Positions 60,066 to 64,000 of a DNA stretch of 64,000 bases are shown here, one piece after another. The position numbers were made by a program, and so were the translations under genes. Source of the stretch: Ottowia thiooxydans DSM 14619 (lineage in GTDB: Bacteria; Pseudomonadota; Gammaproteobacteria; Burkholderiales; Burkholderiaceae_C); NCBI RefSeq assembly GCF_000422885.1, contig NZ_AUGX01000017.1, positions 62,001 to 126,000 on the forward strand. Direction: 5' to 3'. The stretch's first letter is position 1, and each line of letters begins with the position of its first letter. Below the pieces are notes generated by a model. It was not told where the DNA came from and ran no database searches. It saw nothing but the letters and a program-made list of their open reading frames with translations.

Positions 60066-60749
60066 ATGCTGCAACTACAAGGCATCAACGCCCACTACGG
60101 GAAGCTGCACGTCCTGCACGACTTCTCGCTCACCGTCAACGACGGCGAACGCATAGGCATCTTCGGCCACAACGGCGCTGGCAAGACCACGCTGCTGCGT
60201 GCCTGTGTCGGCGACCTCGACGAATGCACAGGCAACATCAGCTACCGCAGCCAGAAAATTGCCACCGGCGAAGTTCATCGCAACGTTGGCTACGGCATGG
60301 GCTTCGTGCCCCAGGGCCACAACGTTTTCCGTGAACTGAGCGTCGCCCGGAACCTGCAGATCGCCGGCCTGCGCAACGGCCAGGGCGGGTTGGGTCAGGT
60401 GCAAGAGTTGTTTCCTCTACTGCGTGAGCGTCACGACCAGATCGCCGGCTCGCTCAGCGGCGGCCAGCAGCAAATGTTGGCACTGGGCATGGCGCTGATG
60501 ACGCGCCCGTCCATCCTTCTTCTGGACGAGCCCACCATTGGGCTGGCTCCGGTCATCGTGCGCGATGTCCTGCGCAGCGTGACAGAAATCAACCGAAGCC
60601 AAGGCACGACCATTGTCATCGTCGAGCAGAACGTGCAGGCTACGCTGGAAAACGTCGACCGCGCGGTGGTCATCAAGTCAGGCCGCATGATCTTCGACGG
60701 TCCCAGCGAAAAACTGTTGCAGGAGGAGAGCCTGTGGCACCTATTCTGA
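60066..60749 (+). CDS. livF: Branched-chain-type ABC transporter ATPase LivF (system 2)
   Basis: 227 residues. Walker A GHNGAGKTT, signature LSGGQQQMLALGMALM, Walker B ILLLDEPTIGLAP and the switch region TIVIVEQNVQATL are intact. It ends inside the next gene: its last 16 bases overlap the start of the MmgE/PrpD gene, which ties importer and enzyme synthesis together. Confidence 0.93.
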   Translation: MLQLQGINAHYGKLHVLHDFSLTVNDGERIGIFGHNGAGKTTLLRACVGDLDECTGNISYRSQKIATGEVHRNVGYGMGFVPQGHNVFRELSVARNLQIAGLRNGQGGLGQVQELFPLLRERHDQIAGSLSGGQQQMLALGMALMTRPSILLLDEPTIGLAPVIVRDVLRSVTEINRSQGTTIVIVEQNVQATLENVDRAVVIKSGRMIFDGPSEKLLQEESLWHLF

Positions 60750-62155
60750 CGAACGAGGCGTCCGATGCTGCCCACGCCTTACGGGTCTACCTGCAGTGGG
60801 CTTGCGCACAGGAGTGGGCCGACATATCCCCGCCCGCCCGCCAACGCGCAGTGCGCGTTCTTGGTGATGACGTCAGTGCAGCGCTAAGTGCATTGCATCA
60901 ACCCGAGGTCGCACTTGCCCATTCGCGCCTGACAGATCGCGCTGATGGCCGGGGGCAGGCGAGTCTTCTGGCCGCCGGCCTGCCGGCCCTGAGCTTGCAA
61001 GAGGCCGCATTGGGTAATGGCTTGGCAATGGGTTGGAATGAACTCGACGAGGGGTACCGCCACGCGGTGTGCCATGCCGGGCTCTACATATTGCCCGCGC
61101 TGCTCGCTGTGGCGCAAGTCGAGAAGGCCACGATGGCCGACACACTGCGTGCGCTGGTGCTCGGCTACGAGACCGTTACTCGCATCGCACGCACATGGAA
61201 GCATGCGGCTATGGTGATCCATCCGCACGCGTTGCTGGCGCCAGTGGGTGCGGCAGCAGGCGTTGGCTTCCTGAGGCGGCTATCGCCCGAGGTCATGGAA
61301 CAAGCCATCGCCACAGCCGCCACGATGGGCATGGTCGGGCCGTACAACCAGGCGCTGCAGGGCGTCCTCTCGCGCAACACCTGGGCACCGCAAGGTGCGG
61401 TCAGCGGCTTACAGGCGCTTGAGTGGGCAGTCTGCGGATTCGGCGGCGAGGGCAGTAGCTTGCACGCGGTGTATGTCGCAGCCTTGGGTTGGAAGCAGGA
61501 GCTTTCCTTCCTCTCGATCGACGCCACCAAGCCATGGGCCATCGAGAGTGGCTACCTCAAACGCAACGCATGCTGTCAGTACGCGCATTCCACCATCGAA
61601 GCGGTGCAGTCAATCCTGGTCAGTCAGCCGCAATTGCTCGGTGGGCAACAAGTCACGGCCATCGAAGTCGAGGTACATTCGCTGGGCTTTGCCTTGGACA
61701 ACTGCACGCCCTCAACCACCCTGGGCGCCAAGTTCTCTACGCCGCACGCAGTCGCTGCGGCATTGGTACATGGCCATGGCGAGGCCAGCGCCTTCGACGC
61801 GACATCACTGACCGACGTACGCGTCGCTCGCCTACGTCAGCTTGTCACGCTACGGCCCTTCGAAGGTGTACGCGAATGGCCGCACGATCGCCCGGCACGC
61901 GTAAGCCTTACCACTACAGAAGGCGAGCGTTTCACCGCCGAATGCTGGAGCGCACAAGGCGGCCCTGACCGCCCTTTCGACGACGAAACACTCTGGCACA
62001 AGATCGGTGCGCTGAGCCAATCCGCTGCGCCAGGATGGCTGGAGGTCGTGCGCCAACTAGATGCTCTCGCCGTGCAGTCTGCCTCAGGGCTCAACGGCGA
62101 ATTCAAACAATCCTGGTCGACCTGGCTGCATCGCGGCTTTGCGGTCGTCGCCTGA
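60734..62155 (+). CDS. MmgE/PrpD family protein 1
   Basis: 473 residues from the GTG at 60734, which follows AGGAGGAG by five bases within the end of livF. Family marks are LGNGLAMGWNELDEGYRHAV, PHALLAPVGAAAGVGFLRRL and NACCQYAHSTIEAVQSIL; the end lacks other domains. Known members are 2-methylcitrate dehydratase, cis-aconitate decarboxylase and iminodisuccinate epimerase, all acting on di- or tricarboxylates, often by abstraction of an alpha proton. The exact reaction here is unknown. A second family gene starts at 63586. Confidence 0.9.
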   Translation: MAPILTNEASDAAHALRVYLQWACAQEWADISPPARQRAVRVLGDDVSAALSALHQPEVALAHSRLTDRADGRGQASLLAAGLPALSLQEAALGNGLAMGWNELDEGYRHAVCHAGLYILPALLAVAQVEKATMADTLRALVLGYETVTRIARTWKHAAMVIHPHALLAPVGAAAGVGFLRRLSPEVMEQAIATAATMGMVGPYNQALQGVLSRNTWAPQGAVSGLQALEWAVCGFGGEGSSLHAVYVAALGWKQELSFLSIDATKPWAIESGYLKRNACCQYAHSTIEAVQSILVSQPQLLGGQQVTAIEVEVHSLGFALDNCTPSTTLGAKFSTPHAVAAALVHGHGEASAFDATSLTDVRVARLRQLVTLRPFEGVREWPHDRPARVSLTTTEGERFTAECWSAQGGPDRPFDDETLWHKIGALSQSAAPGWLEVVRQLDALAVQSASGLNGEFKQSWSTWLHRGFAVVA

Positions 62156-62177
62156 ACCAATAGAAGAGACCTCGAAT

Positions 62178-63572
62178 ATGCACACTTCAGTCGAAACCGT
62201 CGGCGCAAGCACCTCATGGGACCTCGAAGTGGACGTCCTCATCATAGGCGCAGGCGCCTGTGGCATGGCCGCAGCCATTGCCGCGCACGACGCGGGTGCT
62301 CAGGTTGCCATTGTCGAAAAGCTCGACCGCCCAGGTGGAAATTCATCGCTCAGCACCGGCTCGGTACCAGGTGCCAACAGCCGCTTCCAGCGCGAAGCCG
62401 GCATCGTCGACTCGGTCGAGACCATGATCGCTGACCTGCAACGCATAGGTGCAGATAGCGAGCTGCCCGCACTGACACACCGGATGGCCGCCATTTCAGC
62501 AGAGCTGTGCGAATGGCTGGTCGACCACGTCGGCGCGCGGATGGCGCTTATCACCGACTACTGCCATGTAGGCCATACGATACCGCGCCTGCATGCACCG
62601 GTCTCGCGCCGCGGCCAGGACTTGGTTGACGATCTTCTAGCCGCTGTGGCTCAACGCGACATTCCGCTGGCCACCAACAACCCAGTGCAGACTCTCTACC
62701 GCAACGCCGAAGGCGCTGTGGTGGGTGCGGGGGTAGGCGGCTCAGGTGTCGAATCATCGCGCATTGGCGCGCGCAACGTCATCCTCGCCTCCAACGGGTT
62801 CGCCGGAAACCGCGAACTGGTAGCGCGATATTGCGACGAGATAGCCGGTGCCGAATATTTCGGAGCTTTAGGCAGCCAAGGCGAAGCCGTACTATGGGCC
62901 GAACAGCTCAATGCCCGGCTGGCCAATATGCGGGCCTATCAGGGCTATGCGGCCGTGGCCTACCCACACGGTTCACTCCTATCGTGGACCACGATTGAAA
63001 AAGGTGGCGTGCTCGTCAATGCCAGTGGCCAGCGCTTCGGCAATGAAGATCTCGGCTACTCGGCCTATGCGCGCCATGTGTTGGCACAAGACACCAATGT
63101 CTATGCTGTCTTTGACGAACGCATCAAGGACCTGGCCTCCAAGGAGGACGAATTCCGTGAGCTGATCAACTACGGCGGTCTCAAGCATGCAGACAGCGCT
63201 GAAGAGCTCGCCACTTTCTTCAAGCTTCCACCCGAATCCCTCGCGCAGTCGATCGCCCAATTCAATGAAGCAGCAGCCGGACGTGCCACCGATGCCCACG
63301 GTCGTTCTCGCTTCGGTATGGCGCCGCTTACGGGTCGTCTGTGGATCTGTCGCGTCACACCAGGCCTCTTTCATACGCAGGGTGGACTGGCGGTAGATCA
63401 CGATGGCCGCGTGCTGGACCTCCATGGCGCCGTCATTCCTGGCCTTTTTGCCGGTGGTGGTGCGGCGGCGGGCATCAGCGGCGGCGCAGGGGCCGGCGGT
63501 TACGCATCGGGCAACGGCTTGCTCACAGCCATCGGTCTGGGCTACATCGCTGGTCGCGCTGCGGCGGTCTGA
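62178..63572 (+). CDS. FAD-dependent oxidoreductase, fumarate reductase / 3-ketosteroid dehydrogenase flavoprotein type
   Basis: 464 residues from the ATG at 62178. The N-terminal FAD motif is VDVLIIGAGACGMAAAIAA with VEKLDRPGGNSSLSTGSVPG; the C-terminal FAD contact is VIPGLFAGGGAAAGISGG. The capping domain lies between, with HGSLLSWTTIEKGGVLVNAS and GNEDLGYSAYARHVL. Relatives catalyse alpha,beta desaturation or reduction of carboxylic acids or steroids. Flanked by two MmgE/PrpD genes and a liv importer, it may desaturate the imported acid or reduce a product. Confidence 0.9.
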   Translation: MHTSVETVGASTSWDLEVDVLIIGAGACGMAAAIAAHDAGAQVAIVEKLDRPGGNSSLSTGSVPGANSRFQREAGIVDSVETMIADLQRIGADSELPALTHRMAAISAELCEWLVDHVGARMALITDYCHVGHTIPRLHAPVSRRGQDLVDDLLAAVAQRDIPLATNNPVQTLYRNAEGAVVGAGVGGSGVESSRIGARNVILASNGFAGNRELVARYCDEIAGAEYFGALGSQGEAVLWAEQLNARLANMRAYQGYAAVAYPHGSLLSWTTIEKGGVLVNASGQRFGNEDLGYSAYARHVLAQDTNVYAVFDERIKDLASKEDEFRELINYGGLKHADSAEELATFFKLPPESLAQSIAQFNEAAAGRATDAHGRSRFGMAPLTGRLWICRVTPGLFHTQGGLAVDHDGRVLDLHGAVIPGLFAGGGAAAGISGGAGAGGYASGNGLLTAIGLGYIAGRAAAV

Positions 63573-63585
63573 AGGAAGTCTCCTT

Positions 63586-64000
63586 ATGCCGGGCTCCACT
63601 GCACCATCTTCTTCACGCGTACTGGCCCGGTTTGCACACGGCTTGGCGTTAGCCGATGTGCCGGCTGAAGTTCAGCATCTCGCTCGCCTGCATCTGGCTG
63701 ATGCCATCGGCGTGGGCCTGGGCGCGGCCGCTGTGCCACGACATCGCCGCTGGCTTGAGACCGTGCTGGCCGAAGGTGCGGCCACGGGCTCAGCGACCGC
63801 ACTCGGCTTCGATGTCGGTGTTCCCGCCACGCTGGCCGCGATGATGAACGGCACAGGCATGCACTCCCTGGAGTTCGACGACACCCACATGGCCTCTATC
63901 GTGCATGGCAGCGCGGTTATCGTCCCAGCCGCGCTGGCGTCGGTCGAGGTTCGCGGCGCATCGCTCGACGAGCTCGTGCGCCTGGTCGTCATCGGGTGGG
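63586..64000 (+). CDS. MmgE/PrpD family protein 2, N-terminal part (cut by the window end)
   Basis: The ATG at 63586 follows GAAGGAAG by eleven bases and is 13 bp after the flavoprotein stop. The 138 visible residues begin MPGSTAPSSSRVLARFAHGL and contain HLADAIGVGLGAAAVPRHRR and MNGTGMHSLEFDDTHMASIV followed by HGSAVIVPAALAS, the standard MmgE/PrpD N-terminal pattern. It is distinct from the first copy at 60734, where the equivalent region is less conserved; this one retains the LEFDDTH motif and may be the catalytic partner. Confidence 0.9.
   Translation, partial: MPGSTAPSSSRVLARFAHGLALADVPAEVQHLARLHLADAIGVGLGAAAVPRHRRWLETVLAEGAATGSATALGFDVGVPATLAAMMNGTGMHSLEFDDTHMASIVHGSAVIVPAALASVEVRGASLDELVRLVVIGW

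Overview
The window looks like chromosomal DNA of a high-GC betaproteobacterium, most likely Burkholderiales and probably Comamonadaceae. This is inferred from gene content: a TctC/Bug-type solute receptor, two branched-chain-amino-acid-type (liv) ABC importers serving acid catabolism, many acyl-CoA enzymes, and an ECF sigma/anti-sigma/DUF3455 set beside a fatty-acid modification operon. I saw no rRNA, tRNA, CRISPR array or complete insertion sequence.

Layout. 1-3514 (minus): tightly coupled operon of FAD oxidoreductase, DUF1365 protein, CFA-like methyltransferase and chalcone isomerase-like protein. A TetR gene is divergent at 3666, and DUF3455 lipoprotein, ECF sigma and anti-sigma genes follow to 6433. 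6585-10702 (plus): YegD-like Hsp70, VOC protein and DNA polymerase II. 10769-16077 (minus): arsenic operon arsR-arsB-chrA-arsC-arsH-MFS with a chromate transporter gene inside it. 16324-25509: MDR reductase, RidA, a TetR/crotonase pair with two identical operators, a PhoX phosphatase, GNAT, and a D(-)-tartrate dehydratase with divergent LysR. 25587-32180: bestrophin, NAD(P)-binding protein, GlxA regulator, serine hydrolase, EamA transporter, DUF1398 and thioesterase.

31737-41209 is a bidirectional acyl-CoA locus. CoA-transferase, MaoC hydratase, second CoA-transferase and acyl-CoA dehydrogenase run left; TetR, crotonase, quinone-oxidoreductase-like protein, TctC receptor and a FadB-like crotonase run right. 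A perfect CTACTACGTAGTAG palindrome lies between. 41242-46359 holds a large MscS channel and a carotenoid-oxygenase/MerR pair with a textbook MerR promoter.

46672-54227 (minus) is one apparent operon: TetR, CoA ligase, crotonase, and a complete liv importer, with tandem operators upstream. A decayed stretch (54342-55139) carries a nuclease pseudogene. 55140-64000 holds an IclR regulator divergent from a second liv importer that continues into MmgE/PrpD, an FAD dehydrogenase, and a second MmgE/PrpD gene cut by the window end.

Two copies of a 267-282 bp structured repeat with 32-bp terminal inverted repeats (22322 and 28446), plus two solitary ends (10700 and 55050), are the clearest non-genic elements. 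The best candidates for undescribed biology are the liv/MmgE/flavoprotein pathway, the two-CoA-transferase locus, the MerR-controlled carotenoid-type oxygenase, and the CFA-like enzyme lacking two expected bicarbonate ligands.
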